From Gammaproteobacteria bacterium (GTDB lineage: Bacteria > Pseudomonadota > Gammaproteobacteria > SZUA-229): 37,470 nucleotides of DNA. The position numbers and the translations under genes were made by a program. Below, piece by piece: positions 8,703 through 17,267 of this stretch (its first letter is position 1; each line of letters opens with the position of its first letter). The notes under the pieces were generated by a model. That model did not search any database and was not told the origin of the DNA. It saw only the letters and a list, made by a program, of their open reading frames with translations. The stretch covers positions 1-37,470 of the forward strand of contig JARFRD010000002.1 of NCBI GenBank assembly GCA_029287435.1, written 5' to 3'.

Positions 8703-10013
8703 CTATTCGCGTGCTCCCAGCAATGCTATTCGTTTCTGGACCGAGTCGACTGAGAAGTTGATGTTCTTACCAGCCGCCAGCCGCAAGCTATCCTGGTAAT
8801 AACCACGGGCCTCGCGGTATTTACCCAGATGGTCGAGACTCACAGCCAGGTTGTAGGCATAGTCCGGATTTTGACTGTCATTCTGTAAGGCATTAAAGAA
8901 GGCCTGTTGTGCTTCCGGCCAGCTCTGTTTCTGTACATACAGATTCCCCAGCGCAAACTGCAGATGTGAATCATCAGGACGATGCTCGATCAGTTGTTTG
9001 AGTTTACTTTCACTCAAATTTGCACCATACATCTGCGCAATATTGGCGAGACCGGCATGTGCATGCGGGTCTTTTGGGTCACGCTGAAGCAGACGGATAT
9101 AAGTATCACGCGCGGTCTCGATGTCCTGTTGCTGTAACGCAACAGCAGCTACACCGAGCATGGCATCATGATTATTCGGCTCCTGCTCGAGTGCGGCGCG
9201 ATATGTTTTAGCGGCCAGTTCATAATCCTGCTGCTGATATGCCATCCATGCCTGGTTTAGCTTGACGCTGATCGGGTCGCGCTTCTCCTGTCTGGTTACG
9301 GTGAACGTTTCAGGTTTGTTCGTAACAACACCCGATGCCGCCTGACTTTTGGGTGCCTTAACCTGTGCAGGTTTTGTCGTATTAGTGCCTGCGCTGTCCT
9401 GCTGCTCGCTTTTTGAAGTGCTGGCCGGCACAGCGGCAAGTGATGTCAGGTTCTCTTCAATCTTTGTTTTAGCCTGCAGTGAGGCAAGCGCAATCTGGTG
9501 CTTGCGCTGCATCATTTCTATTTCATTATTCATCTCTGTATAAAAATACAGTCCACCCAGCGCGAGGAGCACAAGCGCCACCGTGGCAACGCCGCCCCAC
9601 AGAACGAAACGTGATTTTTTATATTCACTATTGGTTTTTCGTATCAGCAGTTGTAAGGCTTCATCGGTAACCGTGGACGGTGTAGCGGTTACCTGGGTTG
9701 TATCCTGGCGTTGTGCAACCGGTGCTGGCTCAATTTTTTCCGCACCAGTATCTGGAACGTCCTGTATCGGCGATTCACTTTCTAGCTCCAGAACATCATC
9801 GTCAAGCTCTAACTCTGGCGGCTCTGAGCTATCATCAATATCAAGATCGACGGACGTTATCTGTGATTGTGTTGCATCGACTGGTTGTTCAGCCTGTAAG
9901 ACCGCCTCATCTACGTCAGATAAAGCCTGATCTTCTGTTTCGGACACACCTGAAGCATCAGCTTTCTGCTTGTCTTCTGCAGCTTTTTTCAGGGCATCCA
10001 GTAACAGACTCAT
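8703..10013 (-). CDS. MshN-like TPR protein, inner membrane
   Basis: 436 residues beginning MSLLLDALKKAAEDK, a start shared by GspB/MshN-type proteins. The cytoplasmic N-terminal part (1-135) is rich in Glu/Asp (PPELELDDDVLELESES). A membrane helix lies at about 136-158, then a coiled-coil segment (NNEIEMMQRKHQIALASLQ), a low-complexity linker and about five tetratricopeptide repeats from residue ~250 (AWMAYQQQDYELAAKTYRAA onward). TPRs in MshN/PilF-like proteins assist secretin assembly or bridge to the envelope. The gene lies between the secretin and the ATPase genes, as in MSHA loci. Confidence 0.8.
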   Translation of the reverse strand: MSLLLDALKKAAEDKQKADASGVSETEDQALSDVDEAVLQAEQPVDATQSQITSVDLDIDDSSEPPELELDDDVLELESESPIQDVPDTGAEKIEPAPVAQRQDTTQVTATPSTVTDEALQLLIRKTNSEYKKSRFVLWGGVATVALVLLALGGLYFYTEMNNEIEMMQRKHQIALASLQAKTKIEENLTSLAAVPASTSKSEQQDSAGTNTTKPAQVKAPKSQAASGVVTNKPETFTVTRQEKRDPISVKLNQAWMAYQQQDYELAAKTYRAALEQEPNNHDAMLGVAAVALQQQDIETARDTYIRLLQRDPKDPHAHAGLANIAQMYGANLSESKLKQLIEHRPDDSHLQFALGNLYVQKQSWPEAQQAFFNALQNDSQNPDYAYNLAVSLDHLGKYREARGYYQDSLRLAAGKNINFSVDSVQKRIALLGARE

Positions 10014-10049
10014 CTTTGTACTCTATGTCAATCTTGATCAAAACAACAT

Positions 10050-11720
10050 TTACTGAGTGCTTTGTTCTGACTGGTCATCACCAGCTTCGGCTGTGGTTAA
10101 CTTCTTATCGTTTTTAGTATGCAGTTCTTCGAGCAGATACTTGCGGTACTCCTTGAAATCACCCGTCAAAGAGGCATCTTTCGTGACCACGGGACGGATG
10201 AAAATAACCAGCTCTGATTTTGCATACTTATCATCCTGGTAACGGAACAATGCACCTAACCATGGGATGCTGGATAATATCGGCACGCCTGATGTTGTTT
10301 TATCGATCTGGTCCTGCATCAAACCACCGATCACAGCGGTATCACCGTTTTCAATCTTGAGCACTGATTCTATTTCACGAACCTGGATCACGGGAATCTC
10401 GCTCGTCACTCCCGCATCAGCGAGCTGTGGGTTGGGGTCAGCAACAAAACCTATGATGCGTGAAATTGTTGGGCGCACATTCAGTGTCACCGTTTCATGC
10501 TGATCAATGAATGGCGTTACTGACATCACAAAACCTACGGGCACTGTGTTCACATCGGTATCAACCGTTACCAGAGAATTCTGGTTTACAGATCCGGGCA
10601 CTGCCTCAACATCCGTGGTGAAATACACCTCGTTATCAACAACCTTGAGAATAGCGCTCTGGTTGTTGATGGCCATTACCTTCGGGCTGGACAACACCTT
10701 GACATCACCAAACGTTTCCAACGCTTTAAGCGTGACATTCAATGGATTACCACTGATGGTCTCTGCGACGTTAAACGAGAAAAATGGCGTTTGTCCCAGA
10801 TTACCACCGAGCAGATCCTGGGTGGCCGTGGTGTTGGGGTCGCTGGTTACCAGGGTCCAGTCGATACCTGCCTGGTAACGGTCACTTAACTGAACTTCGG
10901 CAATGGTGGCTTCGATCAACACCTGTCGCTGTACGCTATCGAGCACCTTGTCAATAAAGTCTCCAATCTCTACGTGCTGTTTTGCGGTCGCCTTGACCGC
11001 TAACATGCCACTCTCGCGGTTAACGATAATCCGATCGCTGGTAAGGACATCATCACCTTTACTGGCTTTAACTTGTTCGCCGATAATGCTGGCAATATTG
11101 ATCGTCAGTGTTTTCCAGAACTGGTTAGTCGAGCTGTTTTGCACAAGTGAGTTTGAGTCATTACCGCCGCCGCTACCGCCGCCACTGGCACCACTCGCGC
11201 CGCTTTCAACATTACCCGTGCCTGTAGATTGAATTTCTGATGAAACCTCAACAGTACCCGTGCTGGTACGAGATACATTCAGGTAACTGATATTGTAGGT
11301 CTTGAGGTGCGGCGTATCTGATTTAACAACCAGTGTATCGTCGACCAGGCTGTAGCGGATGTCAGTCTGTTGCGAAATCCTGTCCAGAATTCTCGGCAAG
11401 GTTTGATCAATGGCATTCATTGTTACCTTGCCCGAGATTGTATTATCGATATCCAGGTTCAAATCCGCATCGCGCGCCATTGAAAACAGCAGTTCACGAA
11501 CTGGCACATCATGCACAACAACCGTATAGGTTTCGAGTTCGGGTCTTTCCTGTGGCTTTGGCAATACAGGCACCTGTGCAACGGGCGCAGGTATGCTCTC
11601 GACCGCAGGTTCATCAAAGATCAGGTGACCGTCTGAAACCTCAGGCGGGTTTGAAGCCCCACATCCACTCAGAATGGTTAGCCCAAAGATAATACCGGTT
11701 TTTATAGTATACATGTTCAT
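10050..11720 (-). CDS. mshL: MshL-family outer-membrane secretin
   Basis: 556 residues. The N-terminus is a lipoprotein signal (GLTILSGC, lipobox Cys near 20), so it may be a lipidated secretin needing no pilotin. An STN domain follows (YTVVVHDVPVRELLFSMA), then a Gly/Ser-rich loop (SGASGASGGGSGGG) within the N1-like region, and the secretin beta-barrel with ALETFGDVKVLSSPKVMAIN and the closing VPILSSIPWLGALFRY...SELVIFIRPVV. The start is the ATG at 11720, with GGAAATC upstream. It forms the outer-membrane channel through which the filament or cargo passes. Confidence 0.93.
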   Translation of the reverse strand: MNMYTIKTGIIFGLTILSGCGASNPPEVSDGHLIFDEPAVESIPAPVAQVPVLPKPQERPELETYTVVVHDVPVRELLFSMARDADLNLDIDNTISGKVTMNAIDQTLPRILDRISQQTDIRYSLVDDTLVVKSDTPHLKTYNISYLNVSRTSTGTVEVSSEIQSTGTGNVESGASGASGGGSGGGNDSNSLVQNSSTNQFWKTLTINIASIIGEQVKASKGDDVLTSDRIIVNRESGMLAVKATAKQHVEIGDFIDKVLDSVQRQVLIEATIAEVQLSDRYQAGIDWTLVTSDPNTTATQDLLGGNLGQTPFFSFNVAETISGNPLNVTLKALETFGDVKVLSSPKVMAINNQSAILKVVDNEVYFTTDVEAVPGSVNQNSLVTVDTDVNTVPVGFVMSVTPFIDQHETVTLNVRPTISRIIGFVADPNPQLADAGVTSEIPVIQVREIESVLKIENGDTAVIGGLMQDQIDKTTSGVPILSSIPWLGALFRYQDDKYAKSELVIFIRPVVTKDASLTGDFKEYRKYLLEELHTKNDKKLTTAEAGDDQSEQSTQ

Positions 11721-11768
11721 CTGATTTCCAATGACTCGATCCCCTGTCGATTCGAAGCTGCTTCTTGC

Positions 11769-12314
11769 TTATCCTGCCGCTATAAGATCTTTCTTCAACG
11801 CACTAACACGCCGCAAGTATGGCTTGCTGGCTTTTAATGAATCAGGCAGGTTTTGAAGCGTCGTGCGGGCCGTGGTTAGCGATTCAAAATCGTTATAAAG
11901 TACGCTATACATACGACTACCGCCGATCTTAGTTTCATAGACGTAAATCTTTTCAAATTCAAGAACACCGGACCTGTTTTTAAGGAACGATTCGACAGCT
12001 TTGGCATCAGCAATACGTGTCATAAACAGTTGAATACTGTAATTTCCGCTATCTGCCTGGCGTAACCATTTTTCAGTTTCGCTAAGGCGCTGATCGAGCC
12101 TGGTTGGTGAGATGCGTGGCTCAGCACTGGCATCTGTCGTCGTCGCATCTGCAGCTTGCGCTGTGTTAGCCGTTACGCCTTTAGGTACTTCCATATGTGA
12201 AGCTGTATCGACCAACACAGGTGACTTGTTATCCTTAAGCGGTAACAAGGTTCCAAGCCATACTGCTAACACGAGTAAATTGACAGCACCCGCCCCGTTA
12301 ATCCATGGGCGCAT
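11769..12314 (-). CDS. SPOR-like single-pass membrane protein of the pilus locus
   Basis: 181 residues: one N-terminal membrane helix (GAVNLLVLAVWLGTLLPL), a Ala/Thr-rich linker, and a C-terminal domain that reads like SPOR: YSIQLFMTRIADAKAVESFL, then IYVYETKIGGSRMYSVLYND and ESLTTARTTLQNLP. SPOR domains bind denuded peptidoglycan glycans. It follows the ExeA/MshM-like ATPase by 15 bases and precedes the secretin, so it may serve as the wall-binding partner in secretin placement, a role a fused peptidoglycan-binding domain plays in ExeA. That role is inferred; the domain call is by pattern only. Confidence 0.65.
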   Translation of the reverse strand: MRPWINGAGAVNLLVLAVWLGTLLPLKDNKSPVLVDTASHMEVPKGVTANTAQAADATTTDASAEPRISPTRLDQRLSETEKWLRQADSGNYSIQLFMTRIADAKAVESFLKNRSGVLEFEKIYVYETKIGGSRMYSVLYNDFESLTTARTTLQNLPDSLKASKPYLRRVSALKKDLIAAG

Positions 12315-12329
12315 GTTTTTCGCCGTGCG

Positions 12330-13133
12330 TTAATCACTGTCTTTTGCTGCAGTTGCTACATGTTTTGAACTGACCTCGTGTCCACCTTCTGAAAAAGAGG
12401 CCATCAATGCCTTGTCAGCAATGATGTTGATCCTTCTTGACAGGCCACCAGAGTATTTTTCGACCGCATTTGCGGTACGCTGACTGAACAGACTTGGGCC
12501 TTTATAACCAACCGCGCGCAAACGGAAGTTCAGATAATCGAGCGTGTCTTTTGGCGGGAATGGATCGAGATAAAAGCCGTGAGTAATACGTTCTTTCAAT
12601 TGACGTATCTGCGGCTGTGAAAGTTTCTCGTCGAGTTCGGGTTGTCCGAACAAAACCATTTGAAGCAGCTTGTGCTGGTCAGTTTCGAGGTTACTCAGCA
12701 GGCGGATCTCTTCCAGCGTTTCCACCGGCATGCTTTGCGCTTCTTCGACAAAGAGTACGACCTGTCGGTTATCGGCGTGCTTCTTTAACAGGTAATCCTG
12801 CAGTTTTTGCATCACGCTGAGCTTGCTTTCATCGCTGCTGACATCCAGGTGTAATTCATGAGCAATCACGTGCAGGATGTTGTCTGGTGACAGGCTTGGG
12901 TTTGCGATATAGACAACATCAATACTGTCGGCCAGTCGAACCTCGAGCATACGACACAACATGGTTTTGCCGCTGCCGACTTCTCCTACAACCTTGATGA
13001 TGCCTTCACCTGATCTGATTGCATACATTAATGCTTCCAGGGCGGCGCCGCGCTTACTGCCTTCATAAAACAGGCTGGTATCCGGCGTGATTTTGAACGG
13101 CTGTCTTTCAAGGCCAAAATGTTCAAGATACAT
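12330..13133 (-). CDS. mshM: MshM/ExeA(GspA)-family AAA ATPase
   Basis: 267 residues with the characteristic start [18 protein letters not shown]. Walker A is GEVGSGKT (about residues 50-57), Walker B is VVLFVEEAQ, and a sensor region follows (LRAVGYKGPSLFS, GGLSRRINIIADKAL). Aeromonas ExeA is about twice this length because of C-terminal periplasmic parts including a peptidoglycan-binding domain; these are absent here, so this is the short MshM form. It probably helps place the secretin or its wall-associated partner. Its start overlaps the end of the response-regulator gene by 11 bases. Confidence 0.85.
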   Translation of the reverse strand: MYLEHFGLERQPFKITPDTSLFYEGSKRGAALEALMYAIRSGEGIIKVVGEVGSGKTMLCRMLEVRLADSIDVVYIANPSLSPDNILHVIAHELHLDVSSDESKLSVMQKLQDYLLKKHADNRQVVLFVEEAQSMPVETLEEIRLLSNLETDQHKLLQMVLFGQPELDEKLSQPQIRQLKERITHGFYLDPFPPKDTLDYLNFRLRAVGYKGPSLFSQRTANAVEKYSGGLSRRINIIADKALMASFSEGGHEVSSKHVATAAKDSD

Positions 13134-14556
13134 TTTTGTTATCCCCCAGTTTTTGCACCCTGCTGTATAGAGTTGTTCGATTAATATGCAGGGCCTCTGC
13201 CGCTTTGCTTACGTTGTTATTATTTTTTTCCAGCGCAATCCGAATACAGCGACTTTCGATATCACCGAGCAATTCATCGAGCCTGAGCTCGCCCGCCTCA
13301 ATCATGCTTACAATATAGCTATCATTGATTGTTGTGCTTTGGTCGTTTAACGCCTCGGCAGACAATTGCGTTTCAAGCTCATTGTTCAATTGTGATCGTG
13401 TTACTGTTGCGCCCGGGTACTTCGTGCCCAGCCTGATAACGATGTTTCTGAGTTCCCGCACGTTTCCGGGGAAACTGTAACTACGCCATAGTTCAGACGC
13501 ATCTTGATCAAGCGTGATCGGCTTGACCGTGTCTGCATAAACCTGTTGAAAGTGGTCGAGTAACAGCATCTTGTCATCATTACGCTCACGCAACGACGGC
13601 ACACTGATGTGCAGGATACTTAATCGATGGTAAAGGTCGGCACGAAAGCGACCTTCCACCACTTCTTCACTTAATACCTTGTTGGTTGCAGTGACGATGC
13701 GGGCACGGGATTTGTGCATCTGCGTTTCACCTACCCGGTAAAACTCACCGGTTTCCAGCACGCGCAGCAGTTTGCTTTGTAATTCAAGTGGAAGCTCACC
13801 AATCTCATCCAGAAACAGTGTACCCTCGCCCACTTCCACGAAGAACCCCTTGTGCTCCCGGTCAGCACCGGTAAATGCTCCCTTACGATGTCCGAATAGC
13901 TGGGCTTCCAGCAGTTCAGGTGCGATAGACGCGCAATTAATCACCATGTAGGGATAATTGCTGCGCACGCTTTTGTCATGCAAGGCACGGGCTATCATTT
14001 CCTTACCCGTACCCGACTCACCTTCGATTAACACCGGAAACGGTGAGCCCGCAAACTGCTGGATCTGGTTTTTCACTGCCTGTATCGGTAGGCTGTCGCC
14101 GATAATACCGGCATCCGTCTGAACATCACGCTGGATCTCGATATCCAGTAACCGCTGGTGGTGCTGTAACCGGGATAACAATAAATCGGGGTCAGCTGGC
14201 TTGGCGATAAAATCAACCGCACCGAGCGTCAGTGCATGCTGGATATTCACATCTTCATCCTGCCCCGATAACACCAGAATTTTCATGTGTGGATTTCTGC
14301 TGATCAATTCCCTGATCAGCTCAAACCCCTCATCCGGCTTGTGTGGATACGGCGGCAGACCCAGGTCGACCAGTGCTATACCCGTCGATTCTGACTGCGT
14401 CATGAGCGCACTCGCCGCTGCCCTGCTATCCGCCGTGAGCACGTGAAAATGTTGCGACAGAATAAACTCGAGGCTCTCTGCAATCAGTGGATCATCATCC
14501 ACGAGCAGCAGAGTCTCAAGCTGTTCAGCATTAGCCTTCATTGCATGTTCAGGCAT
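13123..14556 (-). CDS. Sigma-54-dependent response regulator, PrsR-like
   Basis: 477 residues in three domains. The receiver domain has the acidic pocket (LLVDDDP, residues 17-23), probable phospho-acceptor Asp64 ([10 protein letters not shown]) and a Lys in IAKPAD. The AAA domain has Walker A ([14 protein letters not shown]), the sigma-54 contact loop GAFTGAD and Walker B (GTLFLDEIG). The C-terminal Fis-type helix-turn-helix is [20 protein letters not shown]. It should activate sigma-54 promoters when phosphorylated. The extended [13 protein letters not shown] loop resembles PrsR regulators of PEP-CTERM systems, though no exosortase or PEP-CTERM protein is present here. It heads the pilus-like operon and may autoregulate it. 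The cognate kinase is possibly the one at 1-1081. The start is the ATG at 14556; a second ATG at 14541 is possible. Confidence 0.9.
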   Translation of the reverse strand: MPEHAMKANAEQLETLLLVDDDPLIAESLEFILSQHFHVLTADSRAAASALMTQSESTGIALVDLGLPPYPHKPDEGFELIRELISRNPHMKILVLSGQDEDVNIQHALTLGAVDFIAKPADPDLLLSRLQHHQRLLDIEIQRDVQTDAGIIGDSLPIQAVKNQIQQFAGSPFPVLIEGESGTGKEMIARALHDKSVRSNYPYMVINCASIAPELLEAQLFGHRKGAFTGADREHKGFFVEVGEGTLFLDEIGELPLELQSKLLRVLETGEFYRVGETQMHKSRARIVTATNKVLSEEVVEGRFRADLYHRLSILHISVPSLRERNDDKMLLLDHFQQVYADTVKPITLDQDASELWRSYSFPGNVRELRNIVIRLGTKYPGATVTRSQLNNELETQLSAEALNDQSTTINDSYIVSMIEAGELRLDELLGDIESRCIRIALEKNNNNVSKAAEALHINRTTLYSRVQKLGDNKNVS

Positions 14557-14738
14557 ACGCCGACCCGTTTTTAGTAAAACAGTCGTTCATACACCTTATA
14601 TAGCAGAACACTTTATTAATAATGTGGTATCGAGCCTAATTCAGCGCGTTGTTTTGATAAATACCCTGGACACACTTCAAAAGCACTGCTTTTTACAGAA
14701 AAGCGCTTCGTAACACTTTTACGTCACGGTTAACGCGC

Positions 14739-14751
14739 TACAATGCGCCCA
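14739..14751 (+). promoter_or_regulatory. Putative -10 element placing transcription start at the trmL ATG
   Basis: TACAAT at 14739-14744 lies six bases before the trmL ATG (14751). The -35 is weak (TTTTAC or TTTACG, 15-16 bp upstream). The spacing would put the transcript start at or within a base of the ATG, and no Shine-Dalgarno sequence is visible. A leaderless mRNA is therefore possible. Confidence 0.35.
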
Positions 14752-15227
14752 TGTTCCATATCGTCCTGGTTGAGCCTGAAATACCCCCGAACACCGGTAA
14801 TATCATTCGCCTGTGTGCCAATACCGGGTGCCACTTGCACCTGGTAGAGCCTCTCGGCTTCGATCTGGATGAGAAAAAGCTCAGGCGAGCGGGTCTCGAT
14901 TATCATGAATGGGCCAGCGTAAAAACATATCCGGATATGGCTGCCTTGAAAAAGAGTCTGTCGGGTGATGTTTATGCCATCTCCACGCGTGGACAAACAT
15001 GCTATAGCGATGTGCAATTCAAGCCCGGAGATATTTTCGTGTTTGGCCCGGAAACCCGGGGATTGTCCGAAAGCTATCTGGAAAGCCGCTCGGCGAATTC
15101 GGTCTTACGCATACCCATGCTGGAGCATAGTCGCAGCCTGAACCTTTCCAATGCGGTAGCCGTGATTGTCTACGAAGCACTCAGGCAGAATGGTTTTGCC
15201 CAGATGCGCACCCGCGCAGCACATTAA
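14751..15227 (+). CDS. trmL: tRNA (cytidine/uridine-34 2'-O)-methyltransferase TrmL
   Basis: 158 residues, the normal size of this SPOUT-class enzyme. It methylates the wobble ribose of tRNA-Leu isoacceptors using S-adenosylmethionine. The diagnostic N-terminus FHIVLVEPEIPPNTGNIIRL, the GPETRGL motif and the C-terminal knot sequence IPMLEHSRSLNLSNAVAVIV are all present. The start is fixed by family alignment at the first codon. It is divergent from the pilus operon and convergent with gpsA, so it is probably monocistronic. Confidence 0.96.
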   Translation: MFHIVLVEPEIPPNTGNIIRLCANTGCHLHLVEPLGFDLDEKKLRRAGLDYHEWASVKTYPDMAALKKSLSGDVYAISTRGQTCYSDVQFKPGDIFVFGPETRGLSESYLESRSANSVLRIPMLEHSRSLNLSNAVAVIVYEALRQNGFAQMRTRAAH

Positions 15228-15255
15228 ATCCTTTTTATAAACAAAGATTTATTGA

Positions 15256-16266
15256 TTATAGAAGTTCGGCGATCGAACGCCGTTCGAGTAGAATCTGGAC
15301 TGCATCATGTGGATGAAAACCTTCATAGAGCACCTTGTGTACCTGCTCGATAATCGGCAGCTCGACCTTGTGCATTTTAGCCAGCCGTACAGCTTCCTGC
15401 GAGGTGCGTACGCCTTCGATTTCCTGGCCAATTTCGATAGCAATTTCTTCCTTGTTCAGGCCCCTGGCCAGCAACAGGCCCGTCTGGCGGTTGCGTGACT
15501 GGTCATCGGTACAGGTCAGTACCAGGTCACCCAGGCCCGCAAGCCCCATAAAGGTTTCCCGCTTACATCCCATCGCCTCACCCAGGCGCATCAGCTCGGC
15601 GAGTCCACGCGTTATCAGGGCCGCACGTGAGTTGGCACCAAAACCTAGTCCGTCCGCAATGCCGGCAGCAATGGCCAGTACATTCTTCAGTGCACCACCA
15701 AGCTCAACACCCGGCATGTCATCGCTGGTATAAGCCCGAAAGTAACCCGTATGCAGGCAATCACGCCATTCGTTAGCCACTTCTTCGGTATCAGAAGCCA
15801 CTGTGATAGCTGTCGGCATATTACGCGCGACTTCACCAGCAAACGTCGGCCCCGAAATCACCGCAAGTTTTTTGCACTGTGGAACTTCTTCGTTGATAAC
15901 TTCGTGTAAAAGCTTACCCGTACCTTCTTCTACACCTTTGCTGGCCCAGGCAATCGACATATCTTTATGGAACAGGTTTGCAGACTCATGAAAAAATGAA
16001 CGAAAGGCATGACTGGGAATAACAACGAGTACAAGCAACTCACCCTTGAGCACTTCTTGCAGACTTGTGTATAAGGTTAACGTCGGCGGGAACTCAATGC
16101 CGGGTAAATAATGCTCGTTACTGCCGTCACGCTGCAATTGTTCGATATGTTCGGCGTGATTGCCCCATAAACGCACATCGAGACCGGCACGTGCAAGATG
16201 AATAGCCAGGGCCGTTCCCCATGAACCGGCACCAAGAACAGCGACTGACTTCTGCGTGCTGCTCAC
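15256..16266 (-). CDS. gpsA: Glycerol-3-phosphate dehydrogenase [NAD(P)+]
   Basis: 336 residues. It reduces dihydroxyacetone phosphate to sn-glycerol-3-phosphate for phospholipid synthesis. The Rossmann motif GAGSWGTALAIHLA is at residues 12-25, and the catalytic region is GGALKNVLAIAAGIADGLG with the conserved Lys, followed by NSRAALITRGLAE and GLAGLGDLVLTC. It follows secB by nine bases on the same strand, the arrangement found in E. coli. Confidence 0.97.
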   Translation of the reverse strand: MSSTQKSVAVLGAGSWGTALAIHLARAGLDVRLWGNHAEHIEQLQRDGSNEHYLPGIEFPPTLTLYTSLQEVLKGELLVLVVIPSHAFRSFFHESANLFHKDMSIAWASKGVEEGTGKLLHEVINEEVPQCKKLAVISGPTFAGEVARNMPTAITVASDTEEVANEWRDCLHTGYFRAYTSDDMPGVELGGALKNVLAIAAGIADGLGFGANSRAALITRGLAELMRLGEAMGCKRETFMGLAGLGDLVLTCTDDQSRNRQTGLLLARGLNKEEIAIEIGQEIEGVRTSQEAVRLAKMHKVELPIIEQVHKVLYEGFHPHDAVQILLERRSIAELL

Positions 16267-16274
16267 GTATCGAC

Positions 16275-16760
16275 TTAGTGTGCCGTATCCTGCGCCGGGG
16301 CTGATGCCGCCTGCTGTTGCTGAAGTTGCTGCGTATAGAGCGCATTGAAATTAACCGGGGCCAGGTACAGTTGCGGGAAACCACCCTTGTTAACCAGTTC
16401 TGCAACCGCTTCACGCGCAAAGGGGAACAGGGTTTCCGGGCAGAACGCGCCTAACATGCCATGCAGGCCTTCTTGTGGAAAGCCGGCAATAGTGAAAATA
16501 CCAGACTGTGTAATTTCCACCAGGAACGCTGTTTTTTCGCCCTGTTTTGCAGTCACCGTAATCTTCAGGTCAACTTCATAAGTGTCATCAGCAATGCCCT
16601 GGTTTTTACTGTTTAGCTGGACATTGACTTCAGGCTGCCACTCGCCATCGGCGAACACGGTCGGTGCATTTGGTGACTCGAAAGAAACATCTTTCAAATA
16701 CAGTTTCTGGATCGCAAACTGCTGCTCCGGTGCCTGGCCTTGCTGGTTTTCTTCTGCCAT
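16275..16760 (-). CDS. secB: Protein-export chaperone SecB
   Basis: 161 residues. SecB is a cytosolic tetramer that holds preproteins unfolded and delivers them to SecA. Recognisable segments are FAIQKLYLKDVSFESPNAP near the N-terminus, VDLKITVTAKQGEKTAFLVE, and the family signature LHGMLGAFCPETLFPFARE. The Gln-rich tail (QQLQQQQAASA) ends without unusual features. It sits between the rhodanese and gpsA genes. The glutaredoxin gene grxC, which precedes secB in E. coli, is missing here. Confidence 0.97.
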   Translation of the reverse strand: MAEENQQGQAPEQQFAIQKLYLKDVSFESPNAPTVFADGEWQPEVNVQLNSKNQGIADDTYEVDLKITVTAKQGEKTAFLVEITQSGIFTIAGFPQEGLHGMLGAFCPETLFPFAREAVAELVNKGGFPQLYLAPVNFNALYTQQLQQQQAASAPAQDTAH

Positions 16761-16789
16761 GATGTGTTCTCAATATTGTCTGATACGAA

Positions 16790-17215
16790 TTACTTTTTGG
16801 TGACTGGTAAATTTGCATCCTGCCAGCCGATGATCCCGCCAGAAAGATTATGTACGTTTTCATAACCAGAGCCTTTTAACAGTCGGCAGGCCTTGCCCGA
16901 GATGTTACCGCTTCTGCAGTAAGCCAGTATCGGTGTGCTCTTGTCGCTACTCAGTGAATCAATCTTGTCTTTCAGCGCTGAAAACGGGACGTTCTGCGCC
17001 TGTTTGATATGACCCTCACCAAAATCCTTGGCTTCACGGACATCCAGTACGAGCGCATCGTCATTGTTCATCAGGCGGATAGCTGCCGTTGGATCCACTT
17101 GCCATGAGCGGCTGGTCTGATGATCCAGCTCGGCCTTGATGACCATAATCAGGACAACAACGAACGCACCAATCAGGAAAGGGTGGTTACCAGCGAATTC
17201 AATAATCTGTTCCAT
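16790..17215 (-). CDS. Membrane-anchored rhodanese-like sulfurtransferase (YibN-like)
   Basis: 141 residues: an N-terminal membrane helix (PFLIGAFVVVLIMVI, residues 12-26) and a single rhodanese domain with VLDVREAKDFGEGHI and the active-site loop YCRSGNIS, giving catalytic Cys100. Rhodaneses carry persulfide sulfur on this Cys. The architecture and the secB-gpsA neighbourhood match E. coli YibN. Directly upstream is an ArsR-family regulator with persulfide-sensor features, suggesting regulated sulfur transfer, comparable to the YgaV-YgaP pair though with the membrane helix at the other end. Confidence 0.88.
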   Translation of the reverse strand: MEQIIEFAGNHPFLIGAFVVVLIMVIKAELDHQTSRSWQVDPTAAIRLMNNDDALVLDVREAKDFGEGHIKQAQNVPFSALKDKIDSLSSDKSTPILAYCRSGNISGKACRLLKGSGYENVHNLSGGIIGWQDANLPVTKK

Positions 17216-17267
17216 GGGGACACGGAGTATAAATCAAACAGCAGGGTGCGAGTTGGAAAATCAGCGA

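Noticed and set aside
13123-14556. A PEP-CTERM/exosortase system, suggested by the PrsR-like regulator
   Set aside because: No exosortase, PEP-CTERM tail or polysaccharide gene is in the window. The surrounding genes are pilus-type.
14557-14750. Sigma-54 promoter for the pilus-like operon
   Set aside because: No TGGCAC-N5-TTGC match with correct GG-GC spacing was found in the intergenic region. A similar string near 11504 has the wrong spacing and lies inside mshL.
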